From the NCBI GenBank assembly GCA_030272585.1, contig BSYQ01000001.1, positions 1,984,001 through 2,048,000 of the forward strand: DNA of 64,000 bases, written 5' to 3'. This stretch comes from Bryopsis sp. KO-2023 (lineage: Eukaryota > Chlorophyta > Ulvophyceae > Bryopsidales > Bryopsidaceae). Numbering within the stretch: position 1 is the stretch's first letter; every line of letters starts with the position of its first letter. A program made the position numbers and the translations under genes. The notes under the pieces are model-generated. The model made no database searches, was not told the DNA's origin, and worked only from the letters and a program-made list of their open reading frames with translations. Shown piece by piece: positions 10,567 through 23,167 of the stretch.

Positions 10567-13532
10567 TCACCCCATCTTCCGCATGGCTCTCTCCTTTCGG
10601 TTGTGATTTGCGGAGGAAGCCTTGTTCCGTTCTTTCCTGCCATACCCACGACCTGTTCCCCGGCCTGGTGCTCGGCCCCTTCCCCTGTTGCCATGCCTAC
10701 CTCCATCACCGTGACGCTCACCCCAGCCTCCACCATTTGCCTGACCAGGTGGCTGCTGATGATTTGGATTGGGTGGTGGCTCCAGCGGCTTGTTACCTCC
10801 TGCCCCGAGTCCATGGATTTCCTACAGCAAACCACACATATCAGCAACTCTGAAACACATTGATTGGAGAGTAGTGGGTGGTGTGGAAAGTGGAGGATGA
10901 TGGTGCGCACGAACAGCTAATTGACTGAAACTTGAAGCAGGCCCCAGGTGTGCAGCCATAGCGACCTACTCAAGTGTAAACAGATTCCTGGATTCCTAGC
11001 AACCATCCATTCAAACCACGCTCCTTGCAAATGTACGCTTGACCTCACCTCCGCATCTGTTCGGATGATTCTCTCTGCCTCCTGCTGGTCGGTCACTTGG
11101 CGTGCTCCTTCCTTTCTGTAGTTGTAAATTTTCCCATTCAACAACCACAATTTCTTCCCTGGACCCTTGCTTCCCCCTCCCCCTCCTCCTCGAGATCTAC
11201 CACCGCCTCTGCTGTGAGTTTTGTTGCCACCAACCAGAGGTCGATTATCAAAACTTTCGTAACCACCCCTGAAGCCATTTTCAGGTGCTCCGGGCAATCC
11301 ATCGCCCTCTGCGTCAGCCAAACCATCTGCTGCCACATTGACCAGATCATCAAATGAGTCATCATACCTGCACAACACAATCATCTATAATATCTCCACA
11401 CATCCGATTGACATAGGGGTGCCCCATCAAACCATGTTGAGTAGTCTAGTTTTGTAGCAGCTTGTGTGGCCGTAGGGAAAACTTCAATAGACAGGAAGGG
11501 TGGGCTTACTCGTCCTCGTATTCTAGCAGTGAATTAGCTTGCTGGAGCACAAGGCTTCGGGCCTCCGTGCCGAGGCTACCCAGCACCCTGGCGGTTCTCC
11601 TGTTCATTTGTGGCTTGCTGGGACCCACAGAAACCTGTTCAACCAACACCAACGTCAACAATGCTCACCCCAACAAAAGCAGCAACAATTTAAAAACACA
11701 TTGAAAAAATTAAATAAAAGAATACTCTTCTACACACGTTGAAAAAAAATTTAAGAAAAATTATTTATTTATTCTTGTGTCAAATCTCTACCTGTGCCCA
11801 TGATCGGACATTAGTCGAAGGACTCGGTTCAGCAACATCTTCCACAAACCACCCAGGGCCCAGGTCATCAGGCAGAAAGGAGGTTGACGGAAGGGTCGAC
11901 GAACTGGCTGCTGGTGTCGGGTTGGGGCGAGATGGACCTGGCGGATCATCTGAAAAGAAAAACACACAAAAAATCTCATGCTTCCAATGGTGAATCAAAA
12001 AAGTTCCTCGATGACCCTTCCGTTAAGACGCTGGTCCCACTGACCTCTCTGTGCAGAACTTGATGGTCCAGCTTCGCCGGGCAGCGACAGGGGGAGATGG
12101 GCATCCAACTCCACCAGAGATTGAGGTAAAGAGCCGTCGAGTAAATGTTGCATGACCTGACCAATAAGAAATCACTACAAGGATGAGAACATGACATAGG
12201 TGCAAATCGGCAATCTGAAAACAACAGCTGGACGACTAGCCTTTCCCCCGCCCTTAGATGTATCGATCACCTGTGCAGGGTCCATGTTGAACTCTTTGAG
12301 ACATGCAGCCAGGTACCCATCCCCATAATCAGGCAGAACTTCTTTGATGGCTGCAATTTTTGACAGCAACAGTGCATGATTGTCAGCATCAGGAAGGGAG
12401 GGAGAAGGTCCTGGACCTGATTGAGGTGCGGAGGTCACGTTCCGTAACCTCGGTGGCTTTTTGACATATCCCATTAGCATACACAGATATTGATATTGTG
12501 TGTCGTCGATGCTGACAATTTCCTGCACCAAAAATGAAGGCATAGGACAGCAGTTCAAAACAAAAGACATCCACTGTGGCTATCTGGCCAACCAATTTTC
12601 GAAAATGGGAGGATTTGAAGTGAATGTCAACTGGAATTCTTAGTCACTCGGAGCAAAGTTGAGATATTCGAAATCCAATGTTGTTGTACCTTTTCCACCA
12701 TGTCATAGAGAAGCGAGCCCAGATCATATTTGTCGTTGATTTGGTGCAGCAAGGTGTTTTTTTGATTTTTCTCCTCGAGTTGCGACACAGAAAGCACCGC
12801 CGTCATGAATGCTTCTCCACGAGCCTCGGCGACCTGAGAAAAACTAACAGATGAAGACATGCTCACACAAACCAACAAAGGACCTCCCCAACGATGGCAA
12901 CTCCCCACCATCTCCTTCAACAATTGTCGACTCAAGCCAAAAAAAAATAAAAATCATTTAATTGAAGGAACCGAGGTAAAAAATTATACCTATTTTGTAA
13001 TTTAATTTAATGTAACTTATTTACTTATCTATTAAAAAATAGATAAAAGTTAATAAATCTCGTCCAACACTCCCCATAATTTTGACAGTAAAATGCATGA
13101 GCATTGGTCGAGATTTATTAACTGTATTCCACTGTCAAACTATCTGAACATCGGGCGAGCTTGCAACCCCCCACTTTATGTTTTATTTTCTTAATTACCT
13201 GGGCACTTTGAGTCCCTTTGTCCAAATCTTCATTCAAGTATGCTTGCTTCAACATCAAAAAACTCAAGCGCTGGATGACCACGAAAGTCACATGGGCTTT
13301 CCCCATGATTTGTTTCGCAGTGTCCATCTCAGCACTGTCGCTCCGGTCCTGCATGAACTCCCCAACAGCCGAAGCCAGCTCTGGAAGCAAATAATCGTGG
13401 ATTTGAGCAAGGCCTCCCAGTAGACCCCCACCTCCACGCATCAAAAAAGGGCCCGACGGTGGAAACAGCTCCAGCATCAACGCCAGGTTCACACAAACGT
13501 CTTGAATATATATGAGTGCATCTGTCACCACA

Positions 13533-13567
<35 letters not shown>

Positions 13568-14794
13568 ACACAAATTCAAGTTATTGTTGGAGTTGTTTTT
13601 GTTCTAAGCTGAAATGCATCGACACCAATTATGAAACTTTTTGCCCACCAATTATGAAACTTTTTGCCCGGGAATGCACCTCCGACCAGACATACTTTTT
13701 GTTGGTACGTATTGAAAGTGGTCACCCATTTTCTTTTTGGCTGAAAAACAACTTTTCCGTAGGATTTCACCAACCCCGATTCCTAAAGAATACGGCATTT
13801 CCTCCCTTTTCCCTGCCTGTGTTAATTCTGAAAACAACGGACGGCATGGTTTCAATACCTGGCCATCCCGCCATGGCACTGCCCTCTCCGAGCCTGGTTT
13901 CAGGAATTGTATCATGGCAACTGCTTTCGATCTGTCTAAGATTATCCACCAAAGTGGAAATCACCCCAGCCAGGTCCTCCAAGTATTTCGGCTGCCATGC
14001 GAACACATTGCCCAAAAACTGGCTCACCAGCTCCCGATTTTCCGACCCAAACAGTACGCACACATCCAAAAGTTTGGGAATGTCTAGAATCCAGTTTTCG
14101 TACAGCAGAGCTGCTTGGGAGGTTCGGTCAGGGGCCCCCGGTCCTTCCTCAATAGTCACCCTGAAGCCAAAACAGGCATCTCAGCAACCTCTCCAAAGTC
14201 AAAGACTAGGACAAGTGCCTCCCAACAGTCCTTGACAGACCAATGTTAGGCCCTGATGGTGGCTCTGCATTCGCTCACAGGTTTTAAATCATAATCTTTA
14301 ACCGTCTTTAAGGTGGGGGCTGGGAAATCCATCCTTTGCGAATCTACGAAAGCTCAAGCTTGCCTTCTCATGCTTACAGTCGAAGTAGGACAAGGAAGAC
14401 TCTCTGAAACATTTGAGACGCCGCTCGCGACAGTTGGTTGTCATTTGGGTCCTCCTCATACGCTCGCCTGGAAAGTCAAACCCCACGCAACTCAAAACTG
14501 AAGCAAAAAAATATCCCCAATGCTTTGTTTTCATTCAAAACCCACGTCAAGCACGCACCTTCTGAACCTGAGGTAGGAATCTATGCACTGTGGTAGCGAC
14601 GGTTCGCGCTCCACGACGTTCCAAAAGTCGGAGGGCGTGAGCTTGAGAAGACGTCCCAAGTCGTCATTGATCGCACCGACGGCCTCCGCAGTTTCTGGGT
14701 CTTCGATGCGCGCATTGTCGCGAGCCAAGAAAGGCAAAAACCCCTCAGGGAAATATAGCGACGTCGTCTGCGGAAGCGAAAACAAACTCACCAA
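10567..14794 (-). CDS. ASCC2: activating signal cointegrator 1 complex subunit 2
   Basis: ASCC2 is the ubiquitin-binding subunit of the ASCC complex. In animals it recruits the ASCC3 helicase to alkylation damage and to stalled ribosomes. Exons: about 14767-14559, 14467-14378, 14160-13859, 13521-13199, 12833-12690, 12522-12271, 12156-12045, 11949-11792, 11634-11510, 11367-11049 and 10821-10567. Lengths and phases agree and give at least 762 aa, close to the human protein (757). Visible features are the N-terminal IDSYLRFRR, the FLVLLRL and WILDIPKLLDVCVLFG segments of the conserved N-terminal domain, a CUE domain (HALLLSKIAAIKEVLPDYGD to CLKEFNMD), the acidic EYEDEYDDSFDD stretch, an RGG/Gly-rich region and the tail NKASSANHNRKERAMRKMG, all in the order of human ASCC2. 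The first exon is unresolved: a pyrimidine-rich acceptor precedes 14767, so an upstream start exon probably exists. Confidence 0.92.
13049..13122. repeat. 14-bp inverted repeat in ASCC2 intron
   Basis: GTTAATAAATCTCG at 13049-13062 and its exact reverse complement CGAGATTTATTAAC at 13109-13122, with a 46-base spacer. A second small palindrome (TATCTATTAAAAAATAGATA) lies just before it at about 13026-13045. Non-coding. Confidence 0.8.
13537..13565. repeat. (CA)n microsatellite
   Basis: About 14 CA units beside the acceptor of the fourth recognised ASCC2 exon. On the coding strand it reads as GT repeats in the intron. Confidence 0.85.
13624..13669. repeat. 23-bp tandem duplication in ASCC2 intron
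   Basis: Two exact tandem copies of a 23-base unit beginning ACCAATTATGAAACTTTTTG, at 13624-13646 and 13647-13669. Non-coding. Confidence 0.85.
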
Positions 14795-15344
14795 CGGTGT
14801 ATCTAGAAACAGCCATTACTCGGGAAAAGCGCCCTTCGACGATACCAGCTCAACGTGACGCGATTTCAGAAGGGTGCGTTTGGAAATAACACAGTCGCCC
14901 GAAACCGACGGCTGCCCACAGCGAACGATATCCAAGTGGCCGCGAGCGTCCCAATACCAACGCGACAGAACGTAACCGTGCAACTGGTAAGAGATTCCCT
15001 TACCCCAGCGTCTCCTCTCGACTTTTTCATGTCTCCCCGCAGGGCCGGGGAAGAAAACAACAGTGCGGCGCGCGACCTGCGTCGAATTCGCTCCCACGAA
15101 TCGTAATCGTGCGATCCGTTCGTCGCGCGTACCGACTAGTATCTAGGGTGAAGGTGAGCCGCATCCAGCTTTTTTTTTTTTCCCTTCTTTCCTTCCGACA
15201 TGTGGAAGCTGACTCATCCACCGCTGTGGATTCTGGTGGTCTGACTCTCGCGAAATCCATTGCTTCTTGTTACTGTTTGTCGGCAGTAAGAATCGCTTGT
15301 GGTGCGTTCCTCCGTTTCTTCGATTTCGCGTTGCCGGTCGGTTT

Positions 15345-15662
15345 ATGTCAAAGTCTTGTTCAGGCCTGCTGGAGGAACTTGTTCGCTGCGTCTTGAAAAC
15401 GGAGTGTTACAAGGTAACTCGAGCGTTGTTTCTTCAAATTCCGTTCTGGAGTTGTCGCAGCGAACAGCTTTCGGAGTGGGATATTCCCCCTCCTATCGTC
15501 ATTGGTTTTTTCATCTGTGTTTTTTTTCGATACAAGGATCGACAAGACGTCAAGAAGTGCTTGAAGACCGAGGAGTGCAAACACTTGAGGACCTCGTTCT
15601 TCGCCTGCAAGCGGAGTCAGTTGGACATGCGATCTCGCATCAGGGGGAACAAAGGCCACTAA
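15345..15662 (+). CDS. PET191: cytochrome c oxidase assembly protein PET191/COA5
   Basis: A small twin-cysteine protein of the mitochondrial intermembrane space, needed for assembly of complex IV. Exons are 15345-15413 and 15537-15662, giving 64 aa; the 123-base intron has GT-AG borders and is a multiple of three. The product begins MSKSCSGLLEELVRC and ends SFFACKRSQLDMRSRIRG plus NKGH, closely matching the PET191_N family (human COA5 ends CKRSVLDNRARFRGRKGY). Conserved cysteines are in CSGLLEELVRC, TECYK, KKCLKTEEC and FFACKRS. The ATG at 15345 starts exactly at the family N-terminus. ASCC2 is divergent upstream. The ISE2-like helicase follows on the same strand after only 18 bases. Confidence 0.93.
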   Translation: MSKSCSGLLEELVRCVLKTECYKVTRALFLQIPFWSCRSEQLSEWDIPPPIVIGFFICVFFRYKDRQDVKKCLKTEECKHLRTSFFACKRSQLDMRSRIRGNKGH

Positions 15663-15680
15663 CACATTCACCAGGCAGAC

Positions 15681-18600
15681 ATGCCGATTCTGCCAATGAA
15701 TCCCCCATCTTCCATCACCCCTTTCAAAGTCTCTGTCGGAATCAATTTCTCGTTTTTAAAGCATGCCCCCACCAGAAGAGTCCATCGGGTGGCCAGGAAA
15801 CGGTGGAGTGACCGCATGGGGATCTGGAAAGATTGCGGTGTGAGGTGTGTGGGCGGGGCATCGGCCGAATCTGTCAAGGACTCCGTGGATGAAAACAAGA
15901 CGAGCAGGTTCAATGGGTTTGCGAACGTCGATGAATCGTCTGACATCGATTCTTATGATGAGTATTGGGACTATGACACCGACGATGAGGAAGGGGAGGA
16001 GGAGGAGGAGGAAGAATACGATTCATCGTTTGATGAAGAGATTGAGGACATGTAGGCATCTTGAAGCAAACGGCTGAACCGAATTGATTGTTGAAAACAA
16101 TGGGGGCGGGGGGGATGTGTGCTGCCCAGTCTTGGGATTGGACCTCTGGGGAGAGTTAGATTGAGAGATTATCAACAAGTTGCTGAGAAACAACTCGTAT
16201 GAGCATTGAGGAAATTTAGGAGCTTGGTCTAGGGAGGGATGGCAATTTCAAAAGAAATGATGTTTGGGGCAGCCCGTAGGGTTCAGACTTTAGATCAGCA
16301 TAAGAAAAAAAAAATCTTGGAAAGCTAGAGAAAACAGGGATTGACGGCTGTGTTTCTGAATGTTGATAGGGGTAAAGTTAAGGGTGGAAGCAGCACAATC
16401 AACGGCCTCATTGAAAGGGAAGGGGCACTCCTGCACAAGGGCAACGTCAGCTCCATTTTCCCCTACAAACTGGACAAATTCCAGAAGGAGGCTATAAACG
16501 AGATTCTGGCTAAAAAGTCCGTGGTTGTCTCAGCACCAACAGGTGCATATATCCCCATCCCAAAATAAACTGCCACAAAATCATTAGGGGAAAAAAAGAA
16601 GCAAAACAGATTTTGCAAGCTACAAGACATATCAGACCCTTTTTCGTTGTTTTGTTAATCATTGTCCATAACAAGCTGTATCACATTTCGCACATGCACA
16701 AGAGATTTTTTTTACTCTTTTTTTTATTGATCAGGGGCTGGTAAGACTGCGATTGCAGAAGCTGCTGCGGTGAATTGCTTGTGTCAAGAGAAGAGAATCA
16801 TCTACACCACGCCTTTGAAAGCTTTGTCCAATCAAAAACTGTATGAGTTCGAGGAGCGCTTCGGGGCAGAGAGAGTTGGGCTGGTGACCGGAGATACGTC
16901 CATCCGGCCACATGCACAGATTATCGTCATGACAACAGAAATCCTACGAAACATAATGTATTCAATAGGAGAAATCGAAGCAGGTACTTTCTTCCATTAC
17001 ATCATCGAGGGGAAAGAGGGGCAAACACCAGAAACAAATTTTTATTATTATTTTTTTTATTGTAAGAAAGATTCCGACCAGGAAACAAAATTTCTTGAAA
17101 GCTGCTTTCAAATGCTTGTCAATGAGCTGTGGTCAGTGATTTTCCACTCCCCCGAGAAAAAGTGAAAATGCAAAACGTATATGGAGAGATGTTCACATGC
17201 TCTAGTTTGGCTGCAGTTGATCTGCTGTTATTTTTGAGACAGGTCGTTTGGATGATGTTGGGTCGATCGTGCTGGACGAAGTGCATTATCTGAGTGATCC
17301 CCACCGAGGGACCGTGTGGGAGGAGCTCATTGTCGGCTGCCCGAAGCACATTCGCTTGCTCTGCATGTCTGCCACCGTGGCCAATCCAGTTGATCTCGGA
17401 GACTGGATCACACAGGTCCGTGCACAACCACAAGAAAATCCCTTGTTGCAACTTGCTTCCTTCTTTTTACTACTTGGTCATGCCACAATTATACAACGTT
17501 GTTGATTTTTCTACCGGTTTTCCGTCAATTTAAGTGAAATTTTAGGGGGGGGGGGGGGGTTCTTTCTTTCTATAGTTTTTTTTTTAATTGTTATTTTCTG
17601 TTTTTGGATTCCTTGTGATGGGTCGTTTTCGAGGATCGCAATATTGTGAACGAATCGATATGTAATTTCTATGCATTAGATTCATGGCGAGTGCTCGACT
17701 GTGACGACGAACAAGCGGCCCGTTCCGCTGAGATGGTATTTCGCTTTCAAGAATAACACCCATACAAAGATCGAATCCCTTCTGGACAAAAAAAAGAGGA
17801 AACTCAACAAGAAGGTTGCACCCAAATCAACCAGGTACACATCGACGTGCTGCTCGCTGATCTATCTATATATATCATTCTATGTGGGTATTTTTTCCCG
17901 TCGTTTTTTTTTCATCCACTATGCACTCAGCAGCAACTCATTGGGTGTTATCCTCTCACACTTTTCCACACTTTAAGGTAACACTCTCATACTTTTTTCG
18001 TTTTGATAGTCGGAGAGATATGGCCCCTCGTGTCCCCAGCATGGAAGGCGTCGCAAACGCTTTGGATGAAAATGATCTGCTTCCAGCAATCGTTTTTATC
18101 TTCAGCCGAAAAGAGTGCGACAACTCTGCAACCAGTCTGAGCTCGGCTGGGGTTTCCCTAACGTCTCAGAAGGAAAAGGAAGCCATCATTGAAGAGATCG
18201 AGAAACTCAGGTGAAGGCAGCAGTAACATATTTTTGTTTGCTCATCCAGTGATCCATGAACAGAAAAACAAAAAATAATCTTGAAAACAATTCCCCTCTT
18301 GAAAATCGAATCCTCATTCATTCTGCGGCAGAAAAATGAGGCTGATTTCTGAATGGGTGGAGGATTTTTCTCATTCTAATTTTTTGTCACAACCACCAGC
18401 AATGCACCAATGTCTAGTCAAGGTTGCCCCGAATCAAAATGTCTTTACTGTTGCGGATAGGTATGTCGATTGTTCCACTGAACCTCCTTTTTTCAAACTT
18501 CTCTGTTTTGTTTTTTTTGCGTGCCACAGGGCTGAGCAACCCGAGGCTATCAGGCATAAACTGGTGAAGGCCCTGATCGGGGGAATCACATCGCATCACG

Positions 18601-20069
18601 CTGGGTGTTTGCCAGGGTGGAAGGGGCTGGTGGAAAACTTGTTTCAGCAAGGATTGATCAAATTGATTTATGCGACGGAGACCCTCGCAGCGGGGATCAA
18701 CATGCCTGCCCGAACGACGGTCATTTCGAAAGTGTCGAGGAGGCGAGGGGCGAATGGCGTCCAGGAGCTCATGCACAACGAGTTGCTGCAAATGGCTGGC
18801 AGAGCTGGGAGGAGGGGATACGACACCCTCGGAAATTGCATCATTCTGCAAACACTGTATGTTAATTTTCTCTCCGGGAGGAAAACACGAAAAAGAAATT
18901 GAAAGTGGCACATCAGTTGGTGTCCAGATCTTTGCTGATGGTGCATCCGTTGAGGGGAAAAAACGACACATCAAAATTGCGTTCAATTTTATTGTCAATG
19001 TTCCAGGTTTGATGGGCCGCAAGTGCCGGTTGGCATCATTTCCAAAGGGCCCGAGCCTCTGACCTCCCAGTTTCGATCGGGCTACTCTCTGGTGTTGAAC
19101 CTGCTGCAGATGTATGAGCTGGAAGGTGCCAAGAAATTTGTCCAAAGGTCGTTTCGCAGCTATTTGGCAGGGATGGGGTTGAGAAGGCGTGAACAAGAGA
19201 TCAAAAAGTTGAAAAAGGAGGTCGCTGCCCTTACGAAAGAGGTCGAGAAATCCTTAACCAACAATGGGTGTTCATCCGAGGAGGAATTTAGATCCGCCCA
19301 GGTAGAATTATATACATATGCCACAGGTGGTTTTTTGTTGTTTTTTGTTTTTTGTTTTTTATGATCTTTTATTTTATATATTTGAGATGTTTCGTGTTTT
19401 TTTTTTTTGGGGGGGGGGTGGGTTCTTGATTCAATTTTTCAACAATTTTTTGCTGAAAAGTGCAGTTTTGTGGCAGGAAAGTTTTGATATTGAAAAGGTT
19501 GAGCTGGAGAGGCTCGTTCAGCTTGGCAAAAAAGCAAGGGCGACCAGCGTCGAAAATTTCTTGAAGAAAAGAGATTTTCCCGTCCCTGTGCTGCTTGATA
19601 CAAGTGTAGGGACTGGAGCCAAAACTGAAATCTTGCCAGTCCTGGTGCTGGCATATGAGGACTCATCATCAGCCATGGTAAATTATTACAAATTGTCAGT
19701 CTGACCAGGGAAAAAACAACAAGAAAATAATCTGATCAAAGGTCTGTCTTTGCTGTCTGATGGTCAATCTCTTGATTTTTTCCTTGTGGAAAAAAAAAAA
19801 AGTATCGAGCCAGGCCCTAGTAAGACTGCATTCAGCTACTGACAATTTCTCTGCTTTTTCGATTTGAGTGTATGCATTTGATTTCCTTGCGCTATTTCAG
19901 AATGAGGACTGGATGATATGCCTGGGTGCAGACAACCAGTTCTACAAAACCCAGTTGATCAGCCTGGTCGGAATTTATGAGGACGTCTACTACCCCTCGC
20001 AGAGTCTCGAAGAAATCGACAGGATGCTCCTAGATGTAAAAAGCATGAAATGGAAAAAGCTGAACAGTA

Positions 20070-20106
<37 letters not shown>

Positions 20107-21595
20107 CTAATGCAGAGGTCTTTTTTCGCTCTTGTGAGTTATTATTCGACACATGAACAAAACACAAAATGCCAGGGAAAAGTGCTCGGTAGATTTAATG
20201 GGTTTTTTTGTGACTGGATTGAGGACCTTTTTTTTTGGTGTGTGTGTAGAGCGAGTTTTTTCTGTTCGCGGCTCGGTCCACACCGCAAAGCTTGCATTTA
20301 AAATTCCACGGAGGAGGGAAATGATCGAAGTCAAGTATCCGAACGATATATCAGAACGAATTGAAAACCGCAAGGAGAGACTCACAGAGGTGAAGCAGTT
20401 TTGGAAGCCAACGCACTCTTGTTTTTTGACACGAAGTTTCTGTTTTGTTTTTTTCCTGTCTGTTTCTGTTGAATACAACACCCTACAGGCAAGGTCAAAC
20501 TGACTCCAACACGTCTCGATATTTGCTTGGAGATATTTTTTCCACGTGCTTTTTATTGGGGGGACTCCACTTTCCAGATTTCTGAAATTAAATTTACAAA
20601 AAACGTCAAGGAACGTGAAAGATATATTTTTTTTTCTGAGAAGAAACGAATGCTGCTTTCAGGCTAATGCCCAACTGGTGACATCTATGCGGCACAAAGT
20701 GAAGCAATCTCGAGGCAAAAATTCGGCCCAGCAAAGACTTATGTTGAGCAAGAGGAAGTTGAAGGCTTCCTCACGCATGGTGAGAGATTTGGAATCCTAC
20801 AGGAAAGCAAGCTGGGCTGACTTCATGGGGATCACCGAAATTCTCAAAAAATCTGGTAGGTGAATGCATGCATGCAAAATCTCAGTTCTTGTTCTGCGAA
20901 AGTGCACCAGTGATCGACATTAACCACTGCTCGCACCCTCTGTTTTTGTTTCTTCATTAATTTTCTGTGGTGAATTCAAACTGGATGCCACTGTGTGGGT
21001 TTCACAAATTCTATGTCACATTGTTCCCAATGGTTCGATATCTATCTGGGCAGGTGCGCTCCATCCTGAATCCCTGAAAATACGTCCATTGGGGGAAGTG
21101 AGCCGAGAGATCCACGGGGACAATGAGCTGTGGCTAGCTCTGGCGCTGACACATCCAAGCACTCAACTGTTGAATGAGGCTAGTTTAGCAGGGTTCATAG
21201 CTTCGTTGGTGGCTGCCGACTGTGCATCCAAACCCCAGATTTCGGCGAGCTATCCTCCCCCCGAGAAGGTGGTTAGCCTCGTTCTCGAGTTGGAGTCGAT
21301 CCAAGGGCAATTGTTTGAATGGGAGAGCTTGTATGTGGGGGCTCCTCTGGGAGGCTCAGAAATGGACGTCAGATTGTCTGGTGTCGTGGTTGCATGGGCA
21401 CAGGGGTGCAATTGGGATCAGATCATGAAGGGGACCAGTTTGGACGATGGGGACGTGGCTAGGTTGTTGACCAGGACTCTGGATATGTTGCGTCAAATTT
21501 CAGGTTCCAAGTTTTTGTTGGCAGACATGAAAAACGCAGCACGAAAGGCTTACGTCGCGATGAACAGAAGTCCCCTAAAGGACATCTTGAAGTAA
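15681..21595 (+). CDS. plastid DExH-box RNA helicase, ISE2/DExH15-like
   Basis: A Ski2-like superfamily 2 RNA helicase. Its plant relative ISE2 works in chloroplast RNA processing. Fourteen exons: 15681-16051, 16370-16542, 16735-16983, 17243-17415, 17680-17834, 18010-18210, 18332-18460, 18530-18856, 19007-19301, 19477-19677, 19901-20066, 20250-20389, 20663-20855 and 21054-21595. Phases agree and the total is 1104 aa (Arabidopsis ISE2 is about 1170). The N-terminus is basic and Ser/Arg-rich, then very acidic (about residues 90-122), as expected for a transit peptide plus linker. Motifs: SAPTGAGKT (Walker A, about 180), TTPLKALSNQK, MTTEILRNIMYS, LDEVHYL (DEVH box, about 273), MSATVANP, TSHHAGCLPGWK, ATETLAAGINMPAR and MAGRAGRRG (about 570). 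The C-terminal DSHCT region carries HGDNELWLALALTHP. Plastid location is inferred from family and N-terminus. Confidence 0.93.
20073..20104. repeat. (GT)n microsatellite
   Basis: About 15 GT units directly after the donor of helicase exon 11, within the intron. Confidence 0.85.
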
Positions 21596-23167
21596 TGTTG
21601 CAGGAATCGGACAGCACCTGGGATTGTTTTTGAAAGTGTACAATGAATCTGTTGCAGTGGGATGATGGTAATATTGAGCAATCGAACCTGTGTTTCGTCA
21701 ATGCTGCTCATTCATAGTTGGTGAAGCCCTTATTATTTGTCTGGTCGTAAAAAGTGGTGCTGGGGATGGCTGAATAGAGGTTGTATCAGCTCGACTGACT
21801 TTTGTTAGGCACCACCACCTGACAGCAGTGCTTCCATCTCTTACTAGAAACGTATGCCCTGCAGGCATCAGCTGCGGAAAAAATGGGCCCTGTTTTTGGA
21901 ACCAAGTTCTGGGGAGCTTTTCTCATTGAATCCAGGCAGATCTTAGGCATCTTTTTATCTAACCGATAAACTCATCATAATTGATTGAATTGCTTGATTC
22001 GTCTTGACGGCTTGGATCCTGAACTTCCAATTTTGGAGGGATGTCTCCGTTTCTGGCGATACTTGTGTTGCAACCTTGAGTGGGGTGATTCCTCTCACTA
22101 AAAAGCATTGCCAAAAAGGCAGCTCACTGAGTAACACCCTTCTGGTGTTTCGATCATCATTCACATCTAATCAAGAGCTTTTGTTCCTACGATACCACTG
22201 AATATCCTTGATCGACTGCATTTTCTAGAATGAAACACGGAGATAGTGGTGTAACAATAATGCACACAACTGAACCTTGATCCCTGCCATGGAAATCAGA
22301 ACATCCCGATTACAAGAGTCGCAACCCCCTTTCTCTTTCAAGAAATGAGCCGAATGCTGCAAGGTAAGCCTTCAATGTCGTTCTTTTTTCCTTTCCCCTT
22401 TTTCCTGTGCCAAACAGAGGCCATTCTTTACTCATCCCATCCCATCCCATCCCATATTTTTTATTTTTTTTTAAACTTCCTCGAAAGGTTTTGGGTTTTT
22501 TTTTTGCCCTCATATATTCCTGAATCCAAGCGCCCGACTCAAATTGAGTGAAAACACTGAAATCCCCTAGACGCTGCAAGTTGCTTGCGCAAAAAACAAA
22601 CAGCACAGAGGGAAGAATGGGATCAGTGCAATCCCAGCCCCCCGAAGTCGAAAAAGAATCCTCTTCTGTCATATTTAAAATTCTACTTAAAAACAAAAGA
22701 AAAATAATAATTAACAAAAAAAAGAATAATTGGGAAGCTTCATTTCCTTCGGCAACCCTAATCCTCCCCCGTTTCGCAAGTTCACCCCGCAAAACGAATA
22801 TCCATTTACCAATTTTTCATTGCTACAATAACTGCCGAACGAAGCAAGAAACGCTGCTAAGAAGGGGGGAAAAACAATAAAAATCAATCCCAAGGGAAAC
22901 CCTTTTTCAAATCTTTCTTTCTTTCGTTTTTTTTTTCTTCTCCTCTCTGTCTGCTGAAACTACTATGATCTATAAAAACGCAATAATGACGCCTGAAGCC
23001 GTTGATATCTCCGCAATCATTGATCCAAACTCTACCCTCCAATAGCTCCTCCTTTCCAAAAGCCAGATTGCAAATGCATGAAGTGCACAAGCATTAACTC
23101 TCCTCCATTGCTCCGGCACGTAATTTTTCTCATGCTTCTTCCGTCAATCCTTGTATGTGTGTGGTTT
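21596..23167. other. gene-free convergent interval
   Basis: About 1.6 kb between the helicase and GAPN stop codons. It contains a short (CATCC)n-like repeat near 22434-22456, T-rich runs, and no coding sequence or RNA gene I can support. Confidence 0.5.
22434..22456. repeat. (CCCAT)n short tandem repeat
   Basis: The pentanucleotide CCCAT is repeated about four times in the gene-free stretch between the helicase and GAPN genes. It is a simple microsatellite. Confidence 0.8.

Noticed and set aside
13516-14235. 239-codon open frame on the plus strand
   Set aside because: It is antisense to well-supported ASCC2 exons at 13859-14160 and carries a low-complexity CA-repeat-encoded start.
18414-19196. 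260-codon open frame on the minus strand
   Set aside because: It is antisense to helicase exons 8 and 9, which carry clear helicase motifs, and it crosses their introns.
22434-22456. Short regular repeats considered as a CRISPR array
   Set aside because: The unit is five bases with no spacers; it is a simple tandem repeat in a eukaryotic genome.
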